Positions 15,737 through 25,242 of a stretch of DNA of 64,000 nt are shown piece after piece; positions within the stretch are counted from its first letter, which is position 1, and each line of letters begins with the position of its first letter. Source of the DNA: Methanooceanicella nereidis (GTDB lineage: Archaea > Halobacteriota > Methanocellia > Methanocellales > Methanocellaceae); contig NZ_PGCK01000009.1 in assembly GCF_021023085.1 (NCBI RefSeq), positions 62,001 to 126,000 on the forward strand. The letters are read 5' to 3'. The notes under the pieces are model-generated. The model was not told the DNA's origin, did not search any database, and saw only the letters and a list, made by a program, of their open reading frames with translations. The translations under genes and the position numbers were made by a program.

Positions 15737-17203
15737 TTATGCCCCCGTTATCAGTTTACTCAAGTCCTCCGTCCTCGCCCCCGCAGCACGGTATTTTTCC
15801 ATCAATTCCCTATCCTTCGTATATATCGTGGCGTTTTTCTCCAGCGCCAGTTCAAGGGTACTGGAATTGAATGGATTCAAAGAGTATTTTTCTGAAAGCC
15901 TTCTCGCTGAGTCCATATCTCTGACATGGATAAGGTCCATATGAGCGTCGCGTACAAGGTCGACCATGTCCTTAAAGTTATTGTAGGAGCCTATGATGTA
16001 TTTACGGATGCCTGCGAGCTTACTTTTATCAATGCTCTTTAGCTCGTTAACGGCCGATTCGTCAAATGTTATATTTTCAGCTTCGCCGTAAACGGCGGCA
16101 GCAGGAGCCCTGCGTTTTTCCAGTTCCATGGCTTCTTCATACCTTGATTCTCCCCTCTTTTTCATTATCCATGGGAGCAGGACGAACAAGATTCCTGCTA
16201 TTAAAAGGCCTGCCAGAAGCAATCCGATCCAATCCAATAAAGTGCCTGTCCCCCTCGTGACCTGTCCGGGTGCCAGAAGAGCCTTTTCATCTTCAGGTAT
16301 CAAAACGGTGTCTACCTTATGTATGATACCGTTCGAACATTCGAGGTCAGGGCCGGTCACTTTTGCATCGCCGACCATAATTTCCTCACCCTTGACACGG
16401 ACCGGGAGTGTCTTTCCATCTTTGGTCTTGATCTGCTTCATATCCTTCAGGTCTTCGGCGGAATATTTCCCCGGCACAACATGATACCTTAGAACATTGC
16501 CAAGCCTCACTTTATCTCCGAGCCATGCCCGGACAGTGCCGAAAGGTAATTTATCAAATGCGGAATCATCCGGGGCGAACAGCGTATAAGGACCGGTGCT
16601 GTTAAAAAGATCTCCCATATCTGCCGCTTTCACAGCGCTGGACAATGTCGTCAGATCGTTCGCCGCTGAAAGCGTTTCGAATATCGTTTTTTGTGATGCC
16701 GCTGTCTGCTGGGGTATTAGCACTTTGTCTACCTTAAATATGATACCGTTCTTTGAATCGATGGGGGACCCGATCACTCTTGCACCGTCGACCATTATGT
16801 CCCCGTCGATAGTCTTTATTTTAAGAGACCTTCCATCGATAGTCTTGACCTCTTTCATCTTTTTCAGGTCTTCTGCAGTGTATTTGCCGGGCACGACATG
16901 ATACTTTAAAACGTCTGTCATCATTTCCTTATCATCGGTCAGGGCTTTGACAGTCCCGATAGATAGTTTATCAAATGCCACATTGTCAGGAGCGAAAACC
17001 GTAAAAGGCCCCGGGTCGCTAAGAGTGCTTTCCATGCCGGCGGTATTTACCGCTTTTAGCATCGTGGAAAATTCACCCTTATTAAGTAACGTGTTATAAA
17101 TAGACCTGTCTGCCATGTTATTTGCAGATTGGACGCTGATTGCCGTAAATAGCAATAACATTGTTAATAACAGTATAATTAGCGCTTTTTTCAATCCGTT
17201 CAT
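15737..17203 (-). CDS. Double fasciclin membrane protein with PIN-like C-terminal region
   Basis: A 488-residue protein. A signal helix (residues 5-25) is followed by two tandem fasciclin (FAS1) domains (about 33-170 and 173-310), each with the FTVFAPD or YTLFAPD box and the YHVVPGKY box. A transmembrane helix (about 325-350) and a basic stop-transfer KKRGESR lead into a tail of about 125 residues that resembles a PIN domain (LELALEKNATIYTKDRELMEKYRAAG), with several of the usual acidic positions replaced. The fasciclin part should be outside the cell and the tail inside. Start at 17203 (MNGLKK) gives a clean signal peptide; a start 14 codons earlier would precede it with more hydrophobic residues. 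Confidence 0.8.
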   Translation of the reverse strand: MNGLKKALIILLLTMLLLFTAISVQSANNMADRSIYNTLLNKGEFSTMLKAVNTAGMESTLSDPGPFTVFAPDNVAFDKLSIGTVKALTDDKEMMTDVLKYHVVPGKYTAEDLKKMKEVKTIDGRSLKIKTIDGDIMVDGARVIGSPIDSKNGIIFKVDKVLIPQQTAASQKTIFETLSAANDLTTLSSAVKAADMGDLFNSTGPYTLFAPDDSAFDKLPFGTVRAWLGDKVRLGNVLRYHVVPGKYSAEDLKDMKQIKTKDGKTLPVRVKGEEIMVGDAKVTGPDLECSNGIIHKVDTVLIPEDEKALLAPGQVTRGTGTLLDWIGLLLAGLLIAGILFVLLPWIMKKRGESRYEEAMELEKRRAPAAAVYGEAENITFDESAVNELKSIDKSKLAGIRKYIIGSYNNFKDMVDLVRDAHMDLIHVRDMDSARRLSEKYSLNPFNSSTLELALEKNATIYTKDRELMEKYRAAGARTEDLSKLITGA

Positions 17204-17401
17204 CCCATACACCAAAAATATGATTACGCTGTAAAAAATAAACATTAATTGTGTTTAATAGTGAGAAATAGGGTTTTACTAAGGTTTTTAATAAATATTT
17301 TCTAGATTTTTCAAACATTAAAATTGATATCTCTTATTAAACATGATAATGCGATTTAATAGATAACTTTAAGCGCATAAATAATAACTATTGACTTTAG
17401 G

Positions 17402-17824
17402 ATGACAATTACGAATAAAAAATGCTTATCATTGCTTTTTACCATAGCAGTGCTCACATTTATGTGCGGATGCATAGGCTCAGGCATAGCCAGGGGAGAA
17501 TGGGGTGAGGTGGACGGCATAAAATGTAAAGTGGTAAATGTCGATACAGAGACCATAAAAGATAACAAGAATACGATAACGGTGATGCTCCAAAACACAC
17601 GTCAGGATCCGGTCGAGTTTGGTACGGACTGTTTTAGGCTGAACGGAAAGGTCCAGGGCCAGCATTATACCCCGAAATCAGGCTCGATTAAGCTAAACCC
17701 CGGCGAGACTAAAGAGTATGAGCTGGATTTTTCAATGGTCCTGTTCGGAAAGGGAGCATACGAGTCGCTGGAGTTCCTCGGGCCTGATAAGGACGGGTCA
17801 GCGAAATATAATTTAGACCAATGA
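17402..17824 (+). CDS. Putative lipoprotein with Ig-like (DUF4352-like) fold
   Basis: A 140-residue exported protein. The signal peptide ends in FMCGCIGSG, where Cys24 after Gly fits a lipobox, so it is probably lipid-anchored. The mature part has a beta-sandwich pattern (ITVMLQNTRQDPVEFGTDCF, then KLNPGETKEYELDFSM) close to the DUF4352/telomeric-repeat-like extracellular family, often found in small surface lipoproteins. Single gene, with no clear operon partners. Function unknown. Confidence 0.72.
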   Translation: MTITNKKCLSLLFTIAVLTFMCGCIGSGIARGEWGEVDGIKCKVVNVDTETIKDNKNTITVMLQNTRQDPVEFGTDCFRLNGKVQGQHYTPKSGSIKLNPGETKEYELDFSMVLFGKGAYESLEFLGPDKDGSAKYNLDQ

Positions 17825-17988
17825 TATCCGGATATGGCCAGTATTGGATCATAAGATAAATTTAATTATGGTCATTCTCTTAAAAATTTTTTACATATGA
17901 TTATAATATTGACAGAAAACAATTTAATGTAATTGTTTAATTTATTAACAATAAAAAACCAATATATAGTAAAAACGGCTATTAATTC

Positions 17989-19869
17989 GTGATATTTGTG
18001 TTCCAGGAAAAACAGGGCGGCACCGTTAAGGACGATGAAAAAACCAGGGATGAGCTGATCGGGGAGATCAGGGTTCTCCGGGAACAGATAAAGAACCTGA
18101 GCGAACTTAATGAAAAAAGCAGACAGGTAGAGGAAGAGTTAAAAAGTTCTGAAGAAAAATTTAAGGCCCTTTTCGAATATGCCCCTGACGCTTACTATAT
18201 TAACGACTTGAAGGGTAACTTTCTCGACGGCAACAGGGCGGCGGAGAAGCTGATAGGATATGACAGGAGCGAGCTTATCGGCAAGAATATGCTGGGACTG
18301 AGAATATTGCCGTTCAATCAGATCCTTAAAGTCTCGGGCATTTTGGCCAAAAACGTAATGGGAATCTCTACGGGGCCGGATGAGATCGACCTTTACAGAA
18401 AAGATGGGGCGCATGTTACAATCGAGGTCAGGGCCATTCCCATAAAAATGAAAGGACAGCTTGTGGTCCTGGGTATTGCAAGAGACATTACTGAACGCAG
18501 AAGCTCGGAATATGCCCTTCGAGAGAGCGAGGAAAAGTTCAGGGTGCTATCCGAGACGTCGATATCAGCCATATTTTTACACAGGGGCGAAAAACTGATA
18601 TACGCCAATCCTGCCGCCGAAAAGATGACCGGATATTCTAAAGAAGAGCTTCTGAACATGAAATTTTCGGATATTGTGCACCCGGACTTTAAAAAGCTCG
18701 TGGAGGATAGAGCATATTCCAGGCTGCAGGGAAAAAGCGTACCGTCAAGGTATGAATTCAAGATCCTCACAAAGAGCGGGGAAGGAAGATGGGCGGACGT
18801 CACTGCCAGCATCATAGAATATAAGGGTAAGCCTTCGGTAATGGCGACGATATTCGACAATACGGAGCGTAAAAAGGACGAGGAGGAACTGCAGCTCACG
18901 CAGTTCGCCATTGACAGGTTCAAGGACGCAGCCCTTTGGATAGCTCCTGATGCCAGCATATTGAACGTGAATATAAGGGCCTGCGAGATGCTGGGTTATT
19001 CACGCGATGAACTGTTAAAGATGAAAATTTTTGATATAGATAAAAGTACCAAAGAAAAGAGCTGGAATAAATGCTGGAACCATTTGAAGAAAATAAGATC
19101 ATCGACAAAAGAGCTGGAGTACATAACAAAGGATGGTGTAATATTCCCGGCAGAGGTAACGGCCAATTTCCTTGATTTCAACGGCAGGGAACTTAATTTT
19201 GCCATAGTAAGAGATATAACGGAGCGTAAGCGGGCGGAAATCCAGATCTTAAAGTCGCTTAACGAAAAAGAGGTGCTCCTTAAGGAGATCCATCACCGCG
19301 TCAAGAACAATCTTCAGATCATTTCAAGCCTGCTGAACCTGCAAAAAGAATATATCAAAGATAAGGAAGCTCTCGACATCTTTATCGAAAGCCAGAACAG
19401 GGTCAAGACAATGGCATTGATACATGAAAAACTATACCAGTCCAATGACCTTGCCAGGATAGACTTCAATGAGTATCTAAAGGGACTGACAGCATATATG
19501 TTCAGATCTTATGGCATTGATAAAACTGTTATTGGATTGGACATCAGTGTAAAGAATATTTTCTTAAACATTGATATGGCAGTGCCTTGTGCCCTGATAA
19601 TCAACGAGCTTATCTCGAACAGCCTAAAGCATGCATTTCCCGAAGACATGAAAGGCGAAATAAACATCGAGATGTCGATGAATGGCAGTATGAGCCTGGT
19701 CTTCAGCGATAATGGAATAGGTTTGCCGGATGGGTTTGATTTCCGGAATACGACATCACTGGGTTTTCAGCTTGTGAACGTTTTGACTGAACAGCTAAAC
19801 GGGTCGATAGAGCTGGATGGCCGGAACGGCACTAAATTCACGATAGAGTTCCCGGCTTTTATCGAGTAA
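17989..19869 (+). CDS. Soluble PAS-PAS-PAS sensor histidine kinase (HisKA_2 type)
   Basis: A 626-residue cytosolic kinase: an N-terminal coiled coil (about 15-50), three PAS domains (about 53-175, 178-298, 303-422), each ending in an ITERK/NTERK-like motif, then a HisKA_2 phosphoacceptor domain with EIHHRVKNN (His435 by this start) and a HATPase domain with NELISNSLKHAF and DNGIGLP. It senses a small ligand or redox signal and autophosphorylates. No response regulator lies nearby. The GTG at 17989 is used; a GTG three codons later is equally possible, and an AATATATAG box about 25 bases upstream hints at a leaderless message. Confidence 0.88.
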   Translation: MIFVFQEKQGGTVKDDEKTRDELIGEIRVLREQIKNLSELNEKSRQVEEELKSSEEKFKALFEYAPDAYYINDLKGNFLDGNRAAEKLIGYDRSELIGKNMLGLRILPFNQILKVSGILAKNVMGISTGPDEIDLYRKDGAHVTIEVRAIPIKMKGQLVVLGIARDITERRSSEYALRESEEKFRVLSETSISAIFLHRGEKLIYANPAAEKMTGYSKEELLNMKFSDIVHPDFKKLVEDRAYSRLQGKSVPSRYEFKILTKSGEGRWADVTASIIEYKGKPSVMATIFDNTERKKDEEELQLTQFAIDRFKDAALWIAPDASILNVNIRACEMLGYSRDELLKMKIFDIDKSTKEKSWNKCWNHLKKIRSSTKELEYITKDGVIFPAEVTANFLDFNGRELNFAIVRDITERKRAEIQILKSLNEKEVLLKEIHHRVKNNLQIISSLLNLQKEYIKDKEALDIFIESQNRVKTMALIHEKLYQSNDLARIDFNEYLKGLTAYMFRSYGIDKTVIGLDISVKNIFLNIDMAVPCALIINELISNSLKHAFPEDMKGEINIEMSMNGSMSLVFSDNGIGLPDGFDFRNTTSLGFQLVNVLTEQLNGSIELDGRNGTKFTIEFPAFIE

Positions 19870-20047
19870 AGGATTAGCAGTCATTTCGAAAGTTATCGTG
19901 TTTTATAGCGTCTTAATTCAGGATGCGAATGATGCGAGGTCAATCTCATTTTTCCACTACAAAATCTTTGATGAGCGGGGTCTTGCTCAGGTTTTAAGAA
20001 TGAAAAATGTGTCTTACTAAACGGTCTTTGAGATGAAGTTTTTATGG

Positions 20048-20584
20048 TTGTGCCTGTCGGATGGCAGGTAAACACATAACCTCACAGAAACACGGAAACA
20101 CAAAATTTTTTTATGATCTTTTAAGTGCACAAAAAGCACTAAGAATTTACTCACTAAACCTCTAAGGCTCTAGTATCACCGTCAACGCTCTAACACCTCT
20201 AACGCTCGGCTCAACGCACTAACCTCTCTAATTCACCAACGCTAAAACAAGACCCGAACATTCCCCAAACCACAAAAGTTCAATATCCCGGTTTGTGTTC
20301 CCCTTGACCTGTAGCAGGGATATATTTGTCGTGTAAGCGTCAACCGTGCAGTTAAAATTTAGTGTTTTTGGAGAATGTTCGGGTCTTGTTTTAGCGTTGG
20401 TGACTTAGAGCACTTCGAGCATTAAGCCGTGCATTAGAGACTTTAGTGCGTTGACGGTGATACTAGAGCCATTTGTGGTTTGGTGAGTGAACCTTTGGGT
20501 TTTCGTGACCTTAAATTCTAAAAAAAATTTGTGGTTCTGTGTTTCTGTGAGGTTACGTGTCTGCCTGCCATCCGACAGGCACAA
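20048..20584. repeat. 537-bp imperfect inverted repeat, non-coding
   Basis: Two arms of about 220 bp face each other around a core of roughly 95 bp. Exactly matching inverted segments include 20048-20068 with 20564-20584, 20166-20188 with 20448-20470 and the 30-bp pair 20234-20263 with 20373-20402. The arms are rich in short CTCTAACGC-like units and contain no credible gene. No transposase or target duplication was found. It may be a non-autonomous mobile relic (MITE-like), two convergent copies of a dispersed repeat, or a source of a long hairpin RNA. The flanks 19870-20047 and 20585-20722 show nothing further. Confidence 0.8.
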
Positions 20585-20722
20585 CGGCAGAACATCGATC
20601 CCATAATAGATGTTACATGCAAATTTTTACAGAGACCATTAAAAAGTTTTTCATGGGAATGCACAATGACGACAAAGGTCATTAAGAATCCTTAAAAATG
20701 ATATGCATCCCGGAACATCTCA

Positions 20723-21652
20723 TCAGGTTTTTGCCTGTACTTCTCGACGTAATTCTTTTTCTATGCCGGAGCAGATATCTTCTGCATCCTTATTTACCGG
20801 TATGATTTCCATATCATTGTATCCCCGGGCTCCGATACCCAGATCGGCGGCTCTTTTGATCTGCTCTAGCTGGAAGACACTTCCGCCGGATATCTCAGGA
20901 GTGGTCCCAAATGATCTTAGTACTGCAACCCCTGTGGCATCAATAGCTACTCTATCGACGCTGCCGATCATTATTCCCGGCTCTATCAATTTCCCGGCTT
21001 CAGGGCCGCCATTCGAGAATGCTTTAATGCCGTCCATAATGACAAATGCGGACTTATAGGCAGTATTGATCTCGGCTATCATCAGCCTTTGATATTTTGA
21101 GCTATGAAGCTCGCCCATATAATTGTAACCGTCATCGGGGTCATATTTTGCGACCATGCCTACGCTGTTCTTAAGGGACATGGTAAAATTGCCACCGAAC
21201 CTGTGTGTTTTCAGGCAGCAGGTCTGTACGATCGCGTCGGCTTCCTTAAAGACGCGGGGAAATAAAAAACCTCTTGCCCAGTGGCTTCCTTCAGGGTTTT
21301 CCTTGATCCAGTCGCCGCTTTTAAGCTCGTCCAGTATCACTATGTCGAAACCTTGCTTTTTCGCAAGATCTGTCACACCCATTTCCCGAAGGACTACCCG
21401 CGTGATACCCATGCCGCTGCGTTCCGGCATAACGATGCCGGCCGCATTATCTTTTAAAGCATCGATAATTGCTGAAAGAGTATCCAAATGAGTCGAAGCG
21501 GGAAAAGGGTCTGCGCTGTTAAAATTAGCTTTTATGGCGACACGTTTACCGGATAGCGCATCGAGGCTAAAATATTTTAGTAACAAATTTACCCCTTTTG
21601 CCCGATCATCTGTCTTTATGACATAGACTTTTGACCTGTTACCCGCAGGCAG
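20723..21652 (-). CDS. DUF362 domain protein, apparent CTG start
   Basis: About 309 residues of the DUF362 family: VAIKANFNSADPFPASTH, the conserved CLKTHRFGGNFTMSLKNSVG core and IMDGIKAFSNGGPEAGK. Its biochemical role is unknown; relatives are often fused to ferredoxins. The ATG/GTG/TTG-initiated frame would begin only at the TTG at 21586, cutting off a conserved N-terminal strand (SKVYVIKTDDRAKGVNL) encoded in frame upstream. A perfect GAGGAGG site at 21661-21667 lies eight bases before an in-frame CTG at 21650-21652, and no ATG, GTG or TTG exists between the upstream stop and that point, so I take CTG as start. The same leader sequence precedes the UbiD gene. Confidence 0.8.
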   Translation of the reverse strand: MPAGNRSKVYVIKTDDRAKGVNLLLKYFSLDALSGKRVAIKANFNSADPFPASTHLDTLSAIIDALKDNAAGIVMPERSGMGITRVVLREMGVTDLAKKQGFDIVILDELKSGDWIKENPEGSHWARGFLFPRVFKEADAIVQTCCLKTHRFGGNFTMSLKNSVGMVAKYDPDDGYNYMGELHSSKYQRLMIAEINTAYKSAFVIMDGIKAFSNGGPEAGKLIEPGIMIGSVDRVAIDATGVAVLRSFGTTPEISGGSVFQLEQIKRAADLGIGARGYNDMEIIPVNKDAEDICSGIEKELRREVQAKT

Positions 21653-22077
21653 AAGTAATACCTCCTCTTCTATATCGGTCTTTTCTTATGACACCGGATC
21701 AATAGATAGAGATTTACATTACATAGTTAAAATCATCATGGAAAAAAATAGCGTACGAGACCATACAATATGCTTAGATAATGCCCCATGTCGTTAAGCC
21801 AATACAAACACGCTTATTTAAGAAGTCTTTACGGACCTTATTTATTATAGAATTAAGCATTCAGGCATTAATGCCTTAACAATTAACAGCATGTTGATCC
21901 ATAAAAAAAGTCCATGACATAAGACTATTTTTGTATGGCTAAGACTCTGGCGGAACAACAGGACGAAATGATATGGTCGGGGACCGAGTTCAGGGAGACT
22001 ATACAGGGGTTACTGGTTCGTAGTTGTATCGCCGGCAATTCGTAGTCAGTATAAGTAAAGCTAATTAAAACCGGCCC
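21653..22077. other. Intergenic stretch with one doubtful short frame
   Basis: This spacer holds the leader of the leftward DUF362 gene and one possible 36-codon frame listed separately. I see no RNA gene or repeat in it. Confidence 0.5.
21935..22045 (+). CDS. Doubtful 36-codon small protein or gene remnant
   Basis: A frame opening MAKTLAEQQDEM and ending in CIAGNS. Its codon composition is closer to coding DNA than to the AT-rich surroundings, but no ribosome binding site is clear and no family is recognised. It might be a fragment of a lost gene. Confidence 0.2.
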   Translation: MAKTLAEQQDEMIWSGTEFRETIQGLLVRSCIAGNS

Positions 22078-22647
22078 TTATTTAATTATTACAGGCTTAT
22101 CTTCTTTCTCCAGTATGACCCTCAGTTTCGAATAATCCTCTTTTATGTCGGCTTTTACACCTATACCGTCAAAGGTTTCTTCCAGGAACTCTTTTATGAA
22201 ACGGCGCTGAGACCCGGGGCCCGTAAGTAAAGTATATTCATGGTCCGAGCCGTTAGACCTGCTGATCTTGTAAAAGTTACAGGTCTCAAGCCTCTTCATT
22301 ATCTCTTCCGGCGTCATGCTTTTTTTAGAGAACTGCTCAGCATGGGACTGCGCGATCTCTTTATGCGTTTTCCAGAATGTATCATTGTCAGCAAGGTTAT
22401 CCACGAGGTTGAGGAAAAGCATCCAGTGGTCAACGTCCAGTATAACATGTTCGCCTTCGCCGAGAAGGTTTACGTACTGATTTACTTTTATACGGTCATC
22501 CTTATCGATAGCCCTGTTATCATAATAGAACCTGACGGCCCGTCTTATGAGCTCGCTTTGAGAGACCTGCTGCTCGTCTTTCAGGTCTTCGAAATACTGG
22601 TATGTTCGTTCATCAAAAGAAATTGTAACCCTTATAGGAGACTTCAT
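22078..22647 (-). CDS. Ribbon-helix-helix DNA-binding regulator
   Basis: A 189-residue protein. Residues 1-45 are a CopG/MetJ-type ribbon-helix-helix: the strand PIRVTISFDER followed by two helices with QVSQSELIRRAVRFYYD. The remaining 140 residues form an unassigned alpha/beta domain that could bind a ligand or a second protein (FLNLVDNLADNDTFWKTHKE, SNGSDHEYTLLTGPGSQRRF). Dimers of such proteins bind short palindromes. It is divergent from the downstream ammonium transport operon but 470 bases away, so it is a possible but unproven regulator of it. Confidence 0.8.
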   Translation of the reverse strand: MKSPIRVTISFDERTYQYFEDLKDEQQVSQSELIRRAVRFYYDNRAIDKDDRIKVNQYVNLLGEGEHVILDVDHWMLFLNLVDNLADNDTFWKTHKEIAQSHAEQFSKKSMTPEEIMKRLETCNFYKISRSNGSDHEYTLLTGPGSQRRFIKEFLEETFDGIGVKADIKEDYSKLRVILEKEDKPVIIK

Positions 22648-23116
22648 TGGAAGTATATTGCCTTCTTCAAGTATATTAACTTTATTAATTAGGGGTGTAT
22701 TTTTGATCCCGAAAGGTCAAATTTTATGATATTATAACAGGTAGATTATGAAATTCGCTTAAAATTATTAAAATAATATATGCCGACATTTAAACAAATT
22801 CCAGAAAAATAAGTGTTTGTAGGCACGCCACATACAAATTCTTAATTTGAGTGTTTTTTCCTTAAGATACGTGAAATTGATAAAAAGTAATGTGATAATA
22901 ATAAATATTATATTCCAAATTTATCTTTTATAACAATATTAACTTATAAAAACACTATAAAATAACAAAATAATTTAAAATTATACCACATTGATAAAAT
23001 AAATTAAAATTATGACGAATATTAAAAAATCATACGTTTTATGAACGTTTATGAAATCAAAATTATGAGTTAATATTATATATGAGTTATAGGAATTTCT
23101 TATCCTATGGTGATGC
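22648..23116. other. Very AT-rich intergenic region before amt
   Basis: About 470 bases with long A and T runs. It must hold the promoters of the leftward RHH gene and the rightward Amt operon. No gene, tRNA or clear operator palindrome stands out. Confidence 0.55.
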
Positions 23117-23119
23117 TTG

Positions 23120-24829
23120 GTGCATAATTATAAAGCTCATAAACCCATCATGTTCGGATTATTACTTTTTGTTCTCATGGTATTGCTTGTCCAGCCCGCA
23201 TCTGCGGGATCTGATGCAGGCGTCTCACAGGAACAATTCTCGATGCTCACAATGCTCGTAGGAGTTATTTTCTGGGCAATAATGTTCGCGATCATATTCT
23301 TTATGCAGTCCGGTTTCATGCTGCTCGAGGCAGGCTCGGTAAGGTCGAAGACCGCAGCACACATCGGTGCTAAAGTAATGATCCAGATAGGTATCGGCAT
23401 TATAGTATTCTTCTTCGTAGGGTTCGCAATAAAGGGATTCGCATGGCCTGTTGCGTATATTCTACCCTATTCGGCGACACTGGCGGATGGCTCAAGCTGG
23501 AGCGGTGTGCTGGCGAACCTGCCAGGAGATGCGATAACAGGAGCGGTCGGCTGGGCCCTCAGCTCTACCTCGGCCCTCCCGTGGACGTTCATGGCAACTC
23601 CCGACATGTACATCTGGGCGTTCCTGGGTTCGCTCGTGTTCATGCTCACTTCCCTTGCAATACCGGGAACAGTTTTTTCCGAAAGGATGACTTTAAAGGG
23701 TCACGTATTATTCGTGATCGTTTATGCTGCATTAATATACCCGGTATTAGCCTGGCTGATATGGGGCGGCCTTGCCGGAAGCCCGCTGATAGATCCCAAT
23801 AGCGGTATCCTGCAGACGGTAAACTCGATTTTTACGCCCGCGGTTGATTCGGAGCTGGGACAGAAGCTTATAGAGTACGGAATGGTAGCGGACGCGACCG
23901 GTAAACACTTCTATGCGCCATTGACCGATTATGCAGGCAGTATGATCCATATACTGGGAGGTATCGTCGGCCTTATCGGAGCATGGTACCTCGGCCCCAG
24001 AATAGGAAAGTTCATAGACGGCAGGGCTCAGGCGATACCCGGTCACAACATCCCCCTGGCAGTATTTGGAGCGCTACTTCTCGCGTTCTGTTTCTTTGCG
24101 TTCAACGGAGGTTCGGCCATAGCCAACTACTTCAGCGGACCATTAGGCGAAGGTGCCGGTGTAAGGGGATTGTATATAGCGGATTATATTTTCAGCGACC
24201 TCTGGTGGGTAGTGATCGTCACTACAATGTCAATGGCGGGCGGCGTGGTCGGATCGATGCTGGGCTCATCAGTATTAAAGCTTAAGCCTGATCCGCTGGT
24301 AATAGCAAACGGAATGCTTGCAGGCCTCGTCGCCATATGTGCAGGCACCGGTTTCGTGCACCCCGTCTATGGGCTCGTTATAGGCCTGGTCGCCGGATTC
24401 CAGTTCCCTCTAGTGTTGAGGTTCGTGGAAGAAACGCTGAAGATAGACGATGCGATCGGTACGATACCTTGTCACACGATGTCCGGCATAGTAGGCGTAT
24501 TAATGGCAGGGATCTGGGGCCAGTTATTCTGGTGGGGAATCATCCCGATGGACTGGGTACACCCGGGAGGGAGCATGATAGGAGGCTCGTTCATACCAAC
24601 CATAGGCATCCAGATAATCGGCATACTGATATTATTGATATGGGCCATCCCAATCGGACTGGCCGCGTTCTGGGTAATAGACAGGCTTGTCGGCGCAAGG
24701 GTAAGCAAGCAGGATGAATTGTGCGGCCTGGACATAGCGGAACATGGTGTGACCGCATATCCTGAGTTCAACAGCAAGCAGACGGACACTTGCCCGAAAA
24801 CGGTAGAATTTGATTCAGAGGAGGCGTGA
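23120..24829 (+). CDS. amt: Ammonium transporter Amt
   Basis: A 569-residue Amt/Mep/Rh channel with a signal-like first helix and eleven core transmembrane helices. Key family segments are FFMQSGFMLLEAGSVRSK, the first pore histidine in AGSMIHILGG and the second in IPCHTMSGIVGVL. It passes ammonium/ammonia into the cell. The protein is longer than the usual 400-450 residues, mainly through extracellular loops (about 115-160 and 225-270) and a soluble C-terminal tail. GTG at 23120 follows a GGTGA motif by six bases; TTG 23117 and ATG 23150 are alternatives. A GlnK gene follows directly, the usual regulatory partner that blocks the pore. Confidence 0.92.
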   Translation: MHNYKAHKPIMFGLLLFVLMVLLVQPASAGSDAGVSQEQFSMLTMLVGVIFWAIMFAIIFFMQSGFMLLEAGSVRSKTAAHIGAKVMIQIGIGIIVFFFVGFAIKGFAWPVAYILPYSATLADGSSWSGVLANLPGDAITGAVGWALSSTSALPWTFMATPDMYIWAFLGSLVFMLTSLAIPGTVFSERMTLKGHVLFVIVYAALIYPVLAWLIWGGLAGSPLIDPNSGILQTVNSIFTPAVDSELGQKLIEYGMVADATGKHFYAPLTDYAGSMIHILGGIVGLIGAWYLGPRIGKFIDGRAQAIPGHNIPLAVFGALLLAFCFFAFNGGSAIANYFSGPLGEGAGVRGLYIADYIFSDLWWVVIVTTMSMAGGVVGSMLGSSVLKLKPDPLVIANGMLAGLVAICAGTGFVHPVYGLVIGLVAGFQFPLVLRFVEETLKIDDAIGTIPCHTMSGIVGVLMAGIWGQLFWWGIIPMDWVHPGGSMIGGSFIPTIGIQIIGILILLIWAIPIGLAAFWVIDRLVGARVSKQDELCGLDIAEHGVTAYPEFNSKQTDTCPKTVEFDSEEA

Positions 24830-24831
24830 TC

Positions 24832-25170
24832 ATGAAGAAGGTCGAAGCGATAATCAGACCAACTAAGTTTGAGGACCTTAAGAGGGCTCTTGAAGCGGCC
24901 GGATTCCATAGCATGACCGTTACGGAGGTCAAAGGAAGAGGCAGGCAAAAAGGCATCGTACAGCAGTGGAGAGGCCAGGAATACAGGGTCGACATGATCT
25001 CAAAAATAAAAGTAGAGATCATTGTCGATGATGACCGGGTGGAAAGTCTGGTATCCACAATAGTCGATAACACCAGGACTGGCAATATCGGGGACGGTAA
25101 GATCTTTATCATACCCGTAGATAATGTCGTACGCATACGTACCGGAGAAAAGGATGGAGAGGCTCTTTAA
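24832..25170 (+). CDS. glnK: PII nitrogen regulatory protein GlnK
   Basis: A 112-residue PII protein: MKKVEAIIRPTKFEDL, the T-loop with Tyr51 in RGQEYRVDM, the B-loop TGNIGDGKIFI and the C-loop VRIRTGE. It binds ATP/ADP and 2-oxoglutarate and, when nitrogen is sufficient, plugs the Amt channel. ATG 24832 follows a GAGGAGG site; it begins just after the amt stop, so the two are cotranscribed. Transcription is probably raised under nitrogen limitation, but I could not identify the operator. Confidence 0.94.
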   Translation: MKKVEAIIRPTKFEDLKRALEAAGFHSMTVTEVKGRGRQKGIVQQWRGQEYRVDMISKIKVEIIVDDDRVESLVSTIVDNTRTGNIGDGKIFIIPVDNVVRIRTGEKDGEAL

Positions 25171-25190
25171 TGAGCCATCCTTATTTTTTA
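25152..25190 (+). terminator. Hairpin terminator after glnK
   Basis: Nested stems GGATGG/CCATCC (25152-25157, 25175-25180) and GGCTC/GAGCC (25161-25165, 25172-25176) are alternatives that overlap the glnK stop and are followed by TTATTTTTTA. Confidence 0.7.
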
Positions 25191-25242
25191 CAGGTGGTCA
25201 AATCAGGAAAATATAAGTATCCTACGTCATATCTCAGTTATC

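Noticed and set aside
20048-20584. Possible CRISPR array
   Set aside because: Short CTCTAACGC-like units recur, but there are no evenly spaced identical repeats with unique spacers; the structure is an inverted repeat.
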